Assembly: GCF_008297975.1 (NCBI RefSeq)
Contig: NZ_VLNY01000002.1
Coordinates: 620,001-684,000, forward strand
Source of the DNA: Antrihabitans cavernicola
GTDB taxonomy: Bacteria; Actinomycetota; Actinomycetes; Mycobacteriales; Mycobacteriaceae
Reading direction: 5' to 3'
Length of the DNA: 64,000 bases
Below, piece by piece: positions 19,001 to 27,164 of the stretch. The notes under the pieces were generated by a model, which was given only the letters and a program-made list of their open reading frames with translations, had not been told where the DNA came from and did no database searches. Both the position numbers and the translations under genes were made by a program. Numbering within the stretch: the first letter of the stretch is position 1; every line of letters starts with the position of its first letter.

Positions 19001-20191
19001 TTTCTTGTCGCGAGGTACCAGCGGCACGGCTGCCGTCGCGATGACGGCGGCAATCAGATAGGCGGCACCGAAGCCAGCCGACCCGATGATCAGCCCGAAC
19101 ACCGGTGGCACAGCCGACCCGATCAGGTACTGCCCGGTGTTCTGGGTCCCCAGCGCACGGCCGCTCCAGTACGGGCCGGCAATCTCGGCGACGGCGGTGA
19201 ACGCAAGACCGTTGTCTGCCACGGTAATTGCCGAGGCGACCAGCAGCAGGGCGACGGATATCGGCGAGTCCAGCCACGCTGCCAGCGCCAACGCCCCCAT
19301 CGACAGCGCGGCGCCGATCGCGACCTGACGCAGCGGCCGCAGACGACTGTGCAGTCGATCCGACCATGCGCCGGCCGCGATTCGGCCGAGTGCACCCGCG
19401 ACCTGCGTGATGGTGACCAGGATGCCTGCAGCGGCGGGGGACCAATGCCGATCGGTGATCAGCCATACCAATGAATATGTCCACACCGTGAACTGCGGAA
19501 TCACCAGCAGCATCGAGACGGCGTGTATCCGCCACAGAACCGACTGTCCGCGATACGGATTGGCCAACAGGCCTTGCTCGGCGGCTTGTGCGCGGTCCGG
19601 TCGCGGCGGGTCGATGATGCCGACGAAGCACAGCACGGCGGCCAGTGCGCTGACGCCGGCGGGCAAAAGCATCGCGCTGGCGACGCCGTGCGCGGAAGCC
19701 AGTCCGGGAATTGTCAGAGCCGCGATGCCGACGCCGACGGGCTGTGCCATCTGCCGAATTCCCATCGCCAGTCCGCGTCGCTCGGGTGGGAACCAGCCGA
19801 CGACGACTCGACCGCTCGCCGAGTTGGTGCTTGCGGCAGCCGCACCACCGAGAAACAGGAACACGCCCAGCGTCGGCAGATTGGTGGTCAGTGCGGCGGC
19901 GACGCCGAAGATCGCTGTCAACGCCGTGCCGACCGTCAGGGCGAATCGCTCGCCCCGACGATCGGCGACAACACCCCACGCGATCAGTGCGGTCATGATG
20001 CCTAGTGTCGGCATCGCCACGACCACTCCCGCTTGGGCGAAACTCAGTCCACGATCGCCGTGCAACGACGGGATGAGGAACGCTGCGCCGTTGACGAAGA
20101 CGGCGGAGGCGGACTGCGCGAGTACGCCGAGTCCGAGCATCGACCAACGCCGTCCGACGCCGATCTGTCGCTCCGTGGTGCGCTCAGTCAT
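18989..20191 (-). CDS. MFS transporter
   Basis: A 400-aa protein with 12 predicted membrane segments and an MFS A-motif-like loop ([17 protein letters not shown], residues ~72-88). The pattern [46 protein letters not shown] at the N-terminus is typical of the NNP/CynX-like MFS branch, and the homologous position in M. tuberculosis holds Rv2994. Substrate unknown. It converges on leuB and is divergent from the FAH-family gene; the 177-bp intergenic region between them would contain both promoters but I could not assign them securely. Confidence 0.88.
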   Translation of the reverse strand: MTERTTERQIGVGRRWSMLGLGVLAQSASAVFVNGAAFLIPSLHGDRGLSFAQAGVVVAMPTLGIMTALIAWGVVADRRGERFALTVGTALTAIFGVAAALTTNLPTLGVFLFLGGAAAASTNSASGRVVVGWFPPERRGLAMGIRQMAQPVGVGIAALTIPGLASAHGVASAMLLPAGVSALAAVLCFVGIIDPPRPDRAQAAEQGLLANPYRGQSVLWRIHAVSMLLVIPQFTVWTYSLVWLITDRHWSPAAAGILVTITQVAGALGRIAAGAWSDRLHSRLRPLRQVAIGAALSMGALALAAWLDSPISVALLLVASAITVADNGLAFTAVAEIAGPYWSGRALGTQNTGQYLIGSAVPPVFGLIIGSAGFGAAYLIAAVIATAAVPLVPRDKKSES

Positions 20192-20368
20192 CGCGTTCTC
20201 GTCTCATTATGTGGACATGCCGTCCTAAAATATGGTTTGCGTTTCGAACGATACACCCGGATACCCCCGATGCGATTGCCACGAACGCTCGATCGACCAC
20301 ATGGTGGGAATCATCGATCCGCGGTCCCTAACGCCCGACGACCGGTGTCGGGTCGATAGAATCACCGC

Positions 20369-21142
20369 ATGCGACTTGGACGTATTGCCAGCCCTGATGG
20401 TGTCGCTTTCGTCAGCATCGAACCCGATGGAGACGAGCAGATCGCCAATGAGATCGCCGAGCACCCATTCGGCACGCCCACCTTCACCGGACGCAGTTGG
20501 CCGCTGGCCGATGTCCGCCTGCTCGCGCCGATCCTGGCGAGCAAGGTGATCTGCATCGGAAAGAACTACGCGGCACACGCGGCGGAGATGGGTGGCGAAG
20601 CACCCAAGGATCCCGTGATCTTCCTCAAGCCCAACACGTCGATCATCGGCCCGAATGTGCCGATCGTGCGGCCTGCGACGTCGAATCAGGTCGACTACGA
20701 GGGTGAACTCGCCGTCGTGATCGGGCAGCCATGCAAGGACGTCAAAGCTGCCCGTGCGCTCGACGTCGTTCTCGGCTACACAGTCGCCAACGACGTCACT
20801 GCACGCGATCATCAGCGCGCCGACGGTCAATGGACGCGCGGCAAGAGTTACGACACGTTCTGCCCGCTGGGCCCGTGGATCGAGACCAAGCTCGATGCGT
20901 CCGACCTCGAGATCGTGACTGAGGTGGACGGCGAAGAGAAGCAGCGCAGCCGCACATCGCTACTGCTGCACGACATTCCGAAGATAGTCGAATGGATTTC
21001 CGCCGTGATGACTCTGCTGCCCGGTGACGTGATTCTGACCGGAACACCTGAGGGCGTCGGGCCGATCGTTGCGGGACAGACTGTTTCGGTCACCGTCGAG
21101 GGGATCGGCACGCTGTCGAATCCCGTCGCCGACAAGCGTTGA
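20369..21142 (+). CDS. Fumarylacetoacetate hydrolase-family protein
   Basis: 257 aa. The FAH domain fills residues ~55-255: VICIGKNYAAHAAEMGGEAPKDPVIFLKPNTSI, the metal ligands in NQVDYEGELAVVIG (Glu/Glu, ~111-124), the Asp of NDVTARDHQ, and EGVGPIVAGQTVSVTVEGIGTLSNPV at the end. The family hydrolyses or decarboxylates or isomerises beta-diketo acids; the exact substrate is not evident and no aromatic-degradation genes adjoin. The same gene precedes gltX in mycobacteria (Rv2993c). gltX starts 37 bp downstream, so they are probably co-transcribed. Confidence 0.9.
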   Translation: MRLGRIASPDGVAFVSIEPDGDEQIANEIAEHPFGTPTFTGRSWPLADVRLLAPILASKVICIGKNYAAHAAEMGGEAPKDPVIFLKPNTSIIGPNVPIVRPATSNQVDYEGELAVVIGQPCKDVKAARALDVVLGYTVANDVTARDHQRADGQWTRGKSYDTFCPLGPWIETKLDASDLEIVTEVDGEEKQRSRTSLLLHDIPKIVEWISAVMTLLPGDVILTGTPEGVGPIVAGQTVSVTVEGIGTLSNPVADKR

Positions 21143-21179
21143 ACCCACCCAGAACCATCGTCGAGGAGCCGAGTAACCA

Positions 21180-22673
21180 ATGACAACCGACAGGGTTCGC
21201 GTCCGATTCTGCCCGTCGCCCACCGGAACTCCGCACGTCGGGCTGATCCGAACGGCTCTGTTCAACTGGGCGTTCGCACGTCATCACGGCGGCGATTTCG
21301 TATTTCGTATCGAGGACACCGACGCGGCGCGCGACAGCGAGGACTCGTATCAGGCGCTGCTCGATGCGTTGCGCTGGCTCGGATTGACGTGGGACGAGGG
21401 TCCGGAGGTCGGGGGACCGTACGAGCCGTATCGCCAGTCGTTGCGCCGCGACCAGCATCTCGAGATCGTGCAGAAGTTGGTCGAGTCCGGCGAGGCCTAC
21501 GAAGCATTCTCCACTCCCGAGGAAGTCGAAGCGCGGCACAAGGCGGCAGGCCGCGACCCGAAGCTCGGCTACGACAACTTCGACCGCGATCTCACCGCCG
21601 AGCAGCGCAAGGCATATCTGGACGAGGGTCGGAAAGCCGTTGTGCGCCTGCGCATGCCGGATCACGACATCACCTGGATCGACCTGGTTCGTGGCGAGAC
21701 CACGTTCAAAGTCGGGACCGTTCCGGACTTTGCGCTCACCCGTGGAAACGGCGTTCCCCTCTATACGTTGGTCAATCCCGTCGACGACGCGTTGATGAAG
21801 ATCACGCATGTGCTGCGCGGCGAGGACCTCCTGTCGTCGACGCCGCGTCAGATCGCGCTGCACGAAGCTTTGCAGCGCATCGGAGTTTCGGAGTTGACGC
21901 CGCAGTTCGGTCATCTGCCGTTCGTGATGGGCCAGGGCAACAAGAAGCTGTCCAAGCGTGACCCAGAGTCGAGTCTGTTCCTGCATCGTGACCGAGGCTT
22001 CATCCCCGAGGGGCTCCTGAACTACCTGGCGCTGCTCGGGTGGGGTATTTCGGACGACCACGATGTGTTCTCGTTGCAGGACATGGTCGACGCCTTCGAT
22101 ATCGGCACGGTCAACTCCAACCCGGCGCGCTTCGATCAGAAGAAGGCCGACGCCATCAATGCCGAGCACATCCGACTGCTCGAGGCTGCGGACTTTGCCG
22201 CGCGGTTGAAGGCGTACCTGATCGAGCACGGTCATATCGGCGCCGACGTCGACGACAAGGTATTCACGGAGGCGGCCGACCTGGTGCAGACGCGCATCGT
22301 CGTCCTCGCGGATGCGTGGGGACTGCTGAAGTTCCTGTTCGTCGGAGACGATGCCTTCGAGCTGGATCCCGCTGCCGCAGCGAAGAATCTGACTCCCGAC
22401 GCGGCGCCGGTCCTCGACGCGACGATCACTGCGTTGGACGCCGCCGCGGACTGGAGCACCGAGGCGTTGGAAACCACTCTCAAGACGACGCTGATCGACG
22501 GATTGGAACTCAAGCCTCGCAAGGCTTTCGCTCCCATTCGCGTTGCGGTGACGGGCAGCCACATCAGCCCGCCGCTCTACGAGTCGATGGAGCTGCTCGG
22601 TCGCGAGTCCACGATGGGTCGACTGCGTGCGGCGCGGGCGGGGATCTCGACCGAAGAAGGACCGAAAATGTGA
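21180..22673 (+). CDS. gltX: Glutamyl-tRNA synthetase
   Basis: 497 aa, class Ic aminoacyl-tRNA synthetase charging tRNA-Glu. HIGH-like motif [23 protein letters not shown] at residues ~11-32 and KMSKS-like motif [11 protein letters not shown] (~250). The C-terminal anticodon-binding domain is complete. The HIGH motif reads HVGL rather than HIGN, as in other actinobacterial GltX. Two tRNA genes, for Gln and Glu, follow within 350 bp. Confidence 0.97.
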   Translation: MTTDRVRVRFCPSPTGTPHVGLIRTALFNWAFARHHGGDFVFRIEDTDAARDSEDSYQALLDALRWLGLTWDEGPEVGGPYEPYRQSLRRDQHLEIVQKLVESGEAYEAFSTPEEVEARHKAAGRDPKLGYDNFDRDLTAEQRKAYLDEGRKAVVRLRMPDHDITWIDLVRGETTFKVGTVPDFALTRGNGVPLYTLVNPVDDALMKITHVLRGEDLLSSTPRQIALHEALQRIGVSELTPQFGHLPFVMGQGNKKLSKRDPESSLFLHRDRGFIPEGLLNYLALLGWGISDDHDVFSLQDMVDAFDIGTVNSNPARFDQKKADAINAEHIRLLEAADFAARLKAYLIEHGHIGADVDDKVFTEAADLVQTRIVVLADAWGLLKFLFVGDDAFELDPAAAAKNLTPDAAPVLDATITALDAAADWSTEALETTLKTTLIDGLELKPRKAFAPIRVAVTGSHISPPLYESMELLGRESTMGRLRAARAGISTEEGPKM

Positions 22674-22688
22674 CGTTGACCGGGCGAT

Positions 22689-22717
22689 TTGTGGAAACAG
22701 TGGGCGTGTTTGATACC
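22689..22717 (+). promoter_or_regulatory. Possible promoter for the tRNA-Gln/tRNA-Glu pair
   Basis: TTGTGG (22689-22694) and GATACC (22712-22717), 17 bp apart, lie just after gltX and about 63 bp before tRNA-Gln. The match to consensus is moderate. Read-through from gltX is an alternative. Confidence 0.4.
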
Positions 22718-22779
22718 CTCTTCTTCGGCCCCGTTACGCACGCGCACATCAACGATGTGAGGCTGGCAAGGACGGCCAT

Positions 22780-22851
22780 TGGGGTATGGTGTAATTGGCA
22801 ACACAGCGGTTTCTGGTACCGCCATTCTAGGTTCGAGTCCTGGTACCCCAG
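22780..22851 (+). tRNA. tRNA-Gln (anticodon CTG)
   Basis: Folds as a cloverleaf: acceptor TGGGGTA / TACCCCA, D arm GTGT...ACAC, anticodon stem GCGGT / ACCGC with loop TTCTGGT (anticodon CTG, reads CAG), T arm CTAGG-TTCGAGT-CCTGG, discriminator G. No encoded CCA. Confidence 0.95.
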
Positions 22852-22944
22852 CGGAAGTTCGGTGAGATTCTCGCCGGACTCGGTGATTTTGCCACCAAGC
22901 AACTGCCAGTTAAGCTGGCTGAGCTTTCCAAGTTGAAATGTTCT

Positions 22945-23017
22945 GGCCCCGTCGTCTAGCGGCCTAGGACGCCGCCCTCTCAAGGCGGTAGCGCGGGTTC
23001 GAATCCCGTCGGGGCTA
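22945..23017 (+). tRNA. tRNA-Glu (anticodon CTC)
   Basis: Cloverleaf with acceptor GGCCCCG / CGGGGCT (G-U at the first pair), anticodon stem CCGCC / GGCGG with loop CTCTCAA (anticodon CTC, reads GAG), T arm GCGGG-TTCGAAT-CCCGT, discriminator A. It is close to gltX, the synthetase that charges it. Confidence 0.95.
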
Positions 23018-23024
23018 CAAACAG

Positions 23025-23055
23025 AAGACCCTCCAGCCATTGGCCGGAGGGTCTT
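23025..23055 (+). terminator. Terminator after the tRNA genes
   Basis: Stem AAGACCCTCC(A)GCC / GGCCGGAGGGTCTT with loop ATT, followed by TTGTTG; 7 bp after tRNA-Glu. Confidence 0.85.
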
Positions 23056-23141
23056 TTGTTGTACGGGTGATTTCTGCTTGCCCTCGGGTGCTCCGGAGTC
23101 CAACCTCGTGTGGTGGCAATTTTTCTAATCCCAACTGCCCG

Positions 23142-23359
23142 AACAGTTTCAGAAGTTTGGTGCCGGTGGGCGTCGCCAGAATTAGCACATGCATTCGATC
23201 GCCGAAGGGTCAGTCGCAACACTCGCTGGTGACGTGCCCGCGGTGCTCGACGACGACTTCACGCCACTCCGCGATGAAGGCATCGTCGAACGCGCCAATC
23301 GGAGCTTGGCGGCTGTCTCCACACGGCTGCCGGAAGTGGCTACCTCGCCGACGTCGTAA
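23142..23359 (+). pseudogene. Decayed 5' copy of the neighbouring DUF222/13E12-type HNH gene
   Basis: The frame from ATG 23189 to TAA 23357-23359 (56 codons) parallels the start of the intact gene at 23730: MHSIAEGSVATLAGDVPAVLDDDFTP here against MHSITEGPVAALAAAVSAVLDDDFTP there. A short deletion removes the equivalent of IAEAMR, and after AAVSTRLP the match breaks and terminates. Similarity extends about 47 bp upstream of both ATGs (from AACAGTTTC). The two copies are offset by exactly 541 bp at both anchor points. It is therefore a truncated tandem duplicate, not a functional small gene. Confidence 0.8.
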
Positions 23360-23480
23360 GTGGCCGGCAACCGATCCGGTGACCACCTTCATAGATCCGA
23401 CCACAGCAACGGAATCGGGCACCCGCCACGACCACCACGGCAATCTCCGCCAGCTGTCTGCTTGCAACTGAATACGTTTC

Positions 23481-23517
23481 AGTGGCCTTCCTCCCGCTAT
23501 CCGGGAGGGAGGCCACT
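23481..23517. terminator. Long hairpin, probable terminator, in the DUF222 patch
   Basis: A 16-bp stem AGTGGCCTTCCTCCCG / CGGGAGGGAGGCCACT (one T-G pair) with a small loop, then TGTTTCG. It lies in the 370-bp stretch 23360-23729 that otherwise has no gene: 23360-23480 may be rearranged DUF222 remnant, and 23518-23682 shows nothing I recognise. Confidence 0.7.
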
Positions 23518-23729
23518 GTTTCGCGTGGCGGTCTACTTCTACGGCCGGATTGGTTTGGATTCGACCGCCAAATGGAGGCCCCCGCCGACGACACCGAACA
23601 ACTGGTTGCCGAAATCGCCAAATTTGCCACCCATTGCTCGTGATCACGAAGGTCGAGTGCTCGCGTTAACCCATTGAGCCCCAACAGTTTCAGGAGTTTC
23701 GTGGCGGTGGGTGTAGCTAGAATTTCGAC

Positions 23730-25112
23730 ATGCATTCGATCACCGAAGGACCTGTCGCGGCACTCGCTGCTGCGGTGTCCGCGGTGCTCGACGACGACTT
23801 CACACCACTCTGCGATGACGAGATCGCCGAGGCGATGCGGATCGTCGAACGCGTGAATCGCAAGCTGGCCGCTGTCTCGACCCAGCTGATCGTGCACGCC
23901 ACCGAACGATCGATGCCACGACATGCAGGCTGCACCTCGACCGCGTCGTACCTCCAAGATGTTCTTCGGTTGTCGCGGTCGGATGCGACCGCACGGGTGA
24001 CCGCGGCGAAGAAGCTGGGCACTTGGCACGACGTCGGCGGACACCCGATTCCGGTCGATCTGCCCGCCACCTCCACCGCGCAGCAAGCAGGTGATATCGG
24101 TGCGGAGCATGCCCGCAAGATCGCCGCCGTGATGCACGATGTTCCGGCCGCACTACCCCGAACCACCCGCGACGAAGCCGAGAAAATACTGGCCCAGTGC
24201 GCGACGGACGGCACCCCGGAAGACGTGCAGAAAGCCGGTGAACGGCTGCTGACGTATCTGGATCCGGATGGGAAGTTGACCGACGACCGCGACCGAGCAC
24301 GACGACGTGCGTTTCGGATCGGACCGCAAGGCGCGGATTTGATGTCGCCGGTGTCCGGGTGCATCGACCCCACCTTGCGGGCCCTGCTGGATGCGTTGTT
24401 GGCCAAGCACGCCAGGCCGGGAATGAACAACCCCGACGATCCGAACCCGGCCGATCCCGCCGACGCTGCCACGAAAGACGTCAGAACCGCAGCGCAACGC
24501 AACCATGATGCGCTCAAACGGATCTGCGAAATAGCCCTCGAGTCCGGCGAATCCGGCACCCACCGCGGACTCCCCGTCACAGCGATCATCACCATGAGCT
24601 TGGATCAGCTCGAAGAAGCCGCCGGGGTCGCCACGACCGCCACCGGCGGTCGCATTCCCGTCTCCGACGCGTTGAAGATGGCGGAAAAGACGCGACCGTG
24701 GTTGGCGATCTTCGACCACGCCGGCCGCCCCTTGCATCTAGGAAGATCGAGCCGCCTTGCCAGCGGCGAGCAACGGCTGGTCCTGATCCCGTTCGACAAA
24801 GGGTGTACCAAACCCGGCAGCGACAAACCGCCGACCCTCTGCGCAGTCCATCACCCCGAAGAATGGGCCGACGATGGAAAAACAGATATCGAGAACGAAA
24901 CCTTTGCCTGCGACGGCTGCCACGCCCTCATCACCAAAACGGCCACCGGCTGGAAGACCGTCAAAGCCGGGGATGATCACCAATACCCTGGCCGAACTCT
25001 GTGGATTGCACCGAAACACATTGATCCAGAACAAAAACCGAGAATCAACCACTGCCACCACCCGGAAGAACTACTCGACCGGGCCATCAAATCAGCTGAC
25101 GACGATCCGTAA
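23730..25112 (+). CDS. DUF222/13E12-repeat HNH family protein
   Basis: 460 aa. The N-terminal ~330 residues are DUF222 (helical, e.g. ATERSMPRHAGCTSTASYLQDVLRLSRSDATARVTAAKKL; AGDIGAEHARKIAAVM). The C-terminal HNH-like module is CAVHHPEEWADDGKTDIENETFACDGCHALI: the C-x-HH pair, an Asn-containing segment and C-x-x-CH are present, but the usual long glycine linker is shortened. The family is repeated many times in mycolata genomes and linked to intein/mobile HNH nucleases; cellular function is unproven. A -10-like TAGAAT lies 7 bp before the ATG and there is no Shine-Dalgarno. The 3' end overlaps the convergent membrane gene by 26 bp. Confidence 0.85.
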   Translation: MHSITEGPVAALAAAVSAVLDDDFTPLCDDEIAEAMRIVERVNRKLAAVSTQLIVHATERSMPRHAGCTSTASYLQDVLRLSRSDATARVTAAKKLGTWHDVGGHPIPVDLPATSTAQQAGDIGAEHARKIAAVMHDVPAALPRTTRDEAEKILAQCATDGTPEDVQKAGERLLTYLDPDGKLTDDRDRARRRAFRIGPQGADLMSPVSGCIDPTLRALLDALLAKHARPGMNNPDDPNPADPADAATKDVRTAAQRNHDALKRICEIALESGESGTHRGLPVTAIITMSLDQLEEAAGVATTATGGRIPVSDALKMAEKTRPWLAIFDHAGRPLHLGRSSRLASGEQRLVLIPFDKGCTKPGSDKPPTLCAVHHPEEWADDGKTDIENETFACDGCHALITKTATGWKTVKAGDDHQYPGRTLWIAPKHIDPEQKPRINHCHHPEELLDRAIKSADDDP

Positions 25113-25527
25113 GTCGTAGCTGTCGCACACCGGCGATGCCGATCGCCAAGTCGGCGGCAATCTCGAAAATTGCCGCGAACCAAGAGAATCCGGTGACGCC
25201 AGCTCCGGGAGGCGCATTGATGAAGCTGTCGCTGAACGGACCGAACCAATCTGGGAGCAGATGCACCACGAAAAAGCCGAGTGCGCTGGCGAAGCCGACG
25301 ACAATCGCCGCGTTCGGCGCCCACCGATTTCGCGTGAACACCAGCCACGCGGTGACGAGCGCCAGAATTGACTGCAGTGTTCCGGCGACCATCACAGTCA
25401 TCGAGATGACGTCCATTCCCCGTCGCATGTGGTCGGCGCCGTGGACAATCAACGCCACCACGAACACCGAAGTGGCCCAACGCAACGCCGTCTCGTCGCT
25501 GAGTTCCCTTGTGTATTGCGAGTTCAT
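25087..25527 (-). CDS. Small membrane protein, four predicted transmembrane segments
   Basis: 146 aa. Hydrophobic stretches at about residues 17-35 (TSVFVVALIVHGADHM), 42-62 (ISMTVMVAGTLQSILALVTAW), 72-92 (NAAIVVGFASALGFFVVHL) and 114-135 (FSWFAAIFEIAADLAIGIAGV), with charged loops. No family recognised; the length and layout resemble uncharacterised actinobacterial DoxX-like or DUF membrane proteins. ATG 25527. Converges on the DUF222 gene. Confidence 0.7.
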   Translation of the reverse strand: MNSQYTRELSDETALRWATSVFVVALIVHGADHMRRGMDVISMTVMVAGTLQSILALVTAWLVFTRNRWAPNAAIVVGFASALGFFVVHLLPDWFGPFSDSFINAPPGAGVTGFSWFAAIFEIAADLAIGIAGVRQLRLTDRRQLI

Positions 25528-25593
25528 TGTGTCCCCTGACGTCCGACAACGAGCCGACTACTACGGAGCGTAGTACGCAATCGGACAAAACGA

Positions 25594-25626
25594 AAGGCCC
25601 TTCGAACCAATGGTTCGAAGGGCCTT
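25594..25626 (-). terminator. Terminator hairpin between convergent/adjacent small genes
   Basis: AAGGCCCTTCGAACC / GGTTCGAAGGGCCTT, a 15-bp perfect stem with loop AAT, located 3' of the DUF5302 gene (stop at 25641) and upstream of the membrane gene. It would end DUF5302 transcription. Confidence 0.85.
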
Positions 25627-25640
25627 CCGGTTGCAGCGCT

Positions 25641-25808
25641 TTAGATGCTCTTGCGGCGGAAATCTCGCTTGTGATCGGCGGAGCTGTGCACGCCGTGCAC
25701 CTTGGACTGGCCGTCCTTGTGGTCGCCGGTCGGCTGATTCTTCTGCTTCTTCTTTTCCAGCGCCTCGCGGAATTGCTTCTTCACATCGTCATTGTCGGAT
25801 CCGGTCAT
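25641..25808 (-). CDS. DUF5302 small hydrophilic protein
   Basis: 55 aa starting MTGSDNDDVKKQFREALEKKKQKNQ, with the Lys-rich tail SSADHKRDFRRKSI, matching the small actinobacterial DUF5302 proteins. It is highly charged, predicted disordered/helical and cytoplasmic. A longer frame from 25865 exists, but homologues begin at the ATG at 25808. A terminator follows 15 bp downstream. Function unknown. Confidence 0.8.
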   Translation of the reverse strand: MTGSDNDDVKKQFREALEKKKQKNQPTGDHKDGQSKVHGVHSSADHKRDFRRKSI

Positions 25809-25885
25809 TGTGATGCCTTCCGTCGCGAGCAGTGAATACATTCGAAGGTAGCCCGAGCGGACCACCCAGTCACGTGAATTTCAGG

Positions 25886-26383
25886 TCAGAGAAATTGGGC
25901 CGTGCTGCCGCCGATCGGCATCTCCGGAAGGCCGAGTTTGCGGTGATCCCACGACCGTATGCGTTCCGGTCGAACGCGCACGGCTACCCGCTTGTTCATG
26001 AGCGCCTCGATGGCTGGAGCCAAATCGTCCGTGTAGGGCCCGGTATAGCGCTCCCACACACTGCGCGCGACGGCAAACAACTGATCGTGATCGTCGATGA
26101 TCTCCGCTCGTCCTTCGATGGCGACTCCGCGCAGCGCGTCGTAGGTGAGGCCGTCTTCCACCATGCACGTGATTCGATCGTCGCGGCGCAGGTTGGTTGC
26201 CTTCTGCGACTTGGCTTTCGTCTCGAACCAGATTTCGCCGTCGATGAGTCCGAACCACATCGCGGTGAGGTGAGGCGTTCCAGTCGGTCCGATGGTTCCC
26301 ATCGTGAGGACACGGCTCCGCTCGAGGAAGGCTGCCACCTCGTCGTCGGTCATTGCGATCTGCGTTCGCTGGTTCAGGCCCAT
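25886..26383 (-). CDS. PPOX-class (F420/FMN-binding split-barrel) protein
   Basis: 165 aa with the pyridoxamine-phosphate-oxidase-like split barrel: FLERSRVLTMGTIGPTGTPHLTAMWFGLIDGEIWFETKAKSQKATNL (residues ~18-64), then ITCMVEDGLTYDALRGVAIEGRAEIIDD. Many mycobacterial/rhodococcal members are F420-dependent reductases; the cofactor here is inferred. In M. tuberculosis Rv2991 occupies the same place. ATG 26383; the IclR gene on the same strand ends 10 bp upstream, so they may be co-transcribed. Confidence 0.85.
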   Translation of the reverse strand: MGLNQRTQIAMTDDEVAAFLERSRVLTMGTIGPTGTPHLTAMWFGLIDGEIWFETKAKSQKATNLRRDDRITCMVEDGLTYDALRGVAIEGRAEIIDDHDQLFAVARSVWERYTGPYTDDLAPAIEALMNKRVAVRVRPERIRSWDHRKLGLPEMPIGGSTAQFL

Positions 26384-26392
26384 TCTGTGAAC

Positions 26393-27094
26393 TTACAGCC
26401 GTTTGTGCAACGCATCGGCGGCTGCCAGCAGATCGGCTGCCCAGCGAGCGCCGGGGCGTCGCCCCATTCGATCGATCGGACCCGAGACGGACACAGCCGC
26501 CACCACGTTCCCGCCTGCGTCCCGTACCGGTGCAGCAACGCTCGCAACGCCTTGCTCCCGTTCGCCGACGCTCTGCGCCCAGCCGCGTCGGCGAACTTCG
26601 AGTAAGACGCGCTCGCTGAATGCGGCTTCGGCGAGAACGCTGCGTTGGGTCGCCGTATCCGACCATGCGAGAAGGACTTTGGCGCCCGAGCCGGCGGTCA
26701 TGGGCAGCCGCGCGCCCACCAAGACGGTATCGCGGAGCCCCGTCGGCGGCTCCATCGCTGCGACGCAGACCCGTACGGTGCCTTCTCGTCGATAGAGCTG
26801 CACACTCTCGCCGGTGATTTCGCGCAAGCGGGGGAGGATGCTGCCCGCGGCGTCGACGAGGGTGTCGTTGGCGCTGGCGGCGAGCTCGGACAGCGCAGGA
26901 CCAGGGCGCCATGAGCCGTCCGCGTCGCGGGTGAGCAGGCGATGAATTTCGAGGCCGACGGCCAGTCGATGCGCCGTCGCTCGCGGCAGACCGGTCTTGG
27001 TGCAGAGCATTCCGAGACTGCACGGTTCGTCGGCCACGGCGTACAACACGGACATGGCTTTGTCCAGGACTCCGATGCCGCTATGCTGTCTCAT
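26393..27094 (-). CDS. ltbR: IclR-family regulator, LtbR-like
   Basis: 233 aa. N-terminal winged helix (DKAMSVLYAVADEPCSLGMLCTKTGLPRATAHRLAVGLEIHRLL, residues ~10-54), then the IclR effector domain ending with VASVAAPVRDAGGNVVAAVSVSGP. It is transcribed divergently from leuCD with a 70-bp gap. In C. glutamicum the LtbR regulator lies divergent from leuCD and represses leuB, leuCD and tryptophan genes; the same role is inferred here from position and family. ATG 27094. Confidence 0.88.
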   Translation of the reverse strand: MRQHSGIGVLDKAMSVLYAVADEPCSLGMLCTKTGLPRATAHRLAVGLEIHRLLTRDADGSWRPGPALSELAASANDTLVDAAGSILPRLREITGESVQLYRREGTVRVCVAAMEPPTGLRDTVLVGARLPMTAGSGAKVLLAWSDTATQRSVLAEAAFSERVLLEVRRRGWAQSVGEREQGVASVAAPVRDAGGNVVAAVSVSGPIDRMGRRPGARWAADLLAAADALHKRL

Positions 27095-27102
27095 AGAACG
27101 AT

Positions 27103-27120
27103 ACTAGCGTCTCGCATAGT
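27103..27120. promoter_or_regulatory. Candidate IclR/LtbR operator between ltbR and leuC
   Basis: ACTAGCG-TCT-CGCATAGT is an inverted repeat with one extra A, in the middle of the 70-bp divergent region. CATAG also occurs at the ltbR start. No footprint knowledge is available for this genus; assignment rests on location. Confidence 0.35.
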
Positions 27121-27164
27121 GGGATGGTAGCGGAAGATGTACCCAGCCCGAAGAGGTGGAGAAA

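Noticed and set aside
23189-23359. A real 56-aa gene
   Set aside because: It is a truncated tandem copy of the DUF222 gene with internal deletions.
22780-25112. tRNA genes next to accessory genes, suggesting an integrative element
   Set aside because: No integrase, and no direct repeat of a tRNA 3' end was found downstream; the patch is explained by a local duplication.
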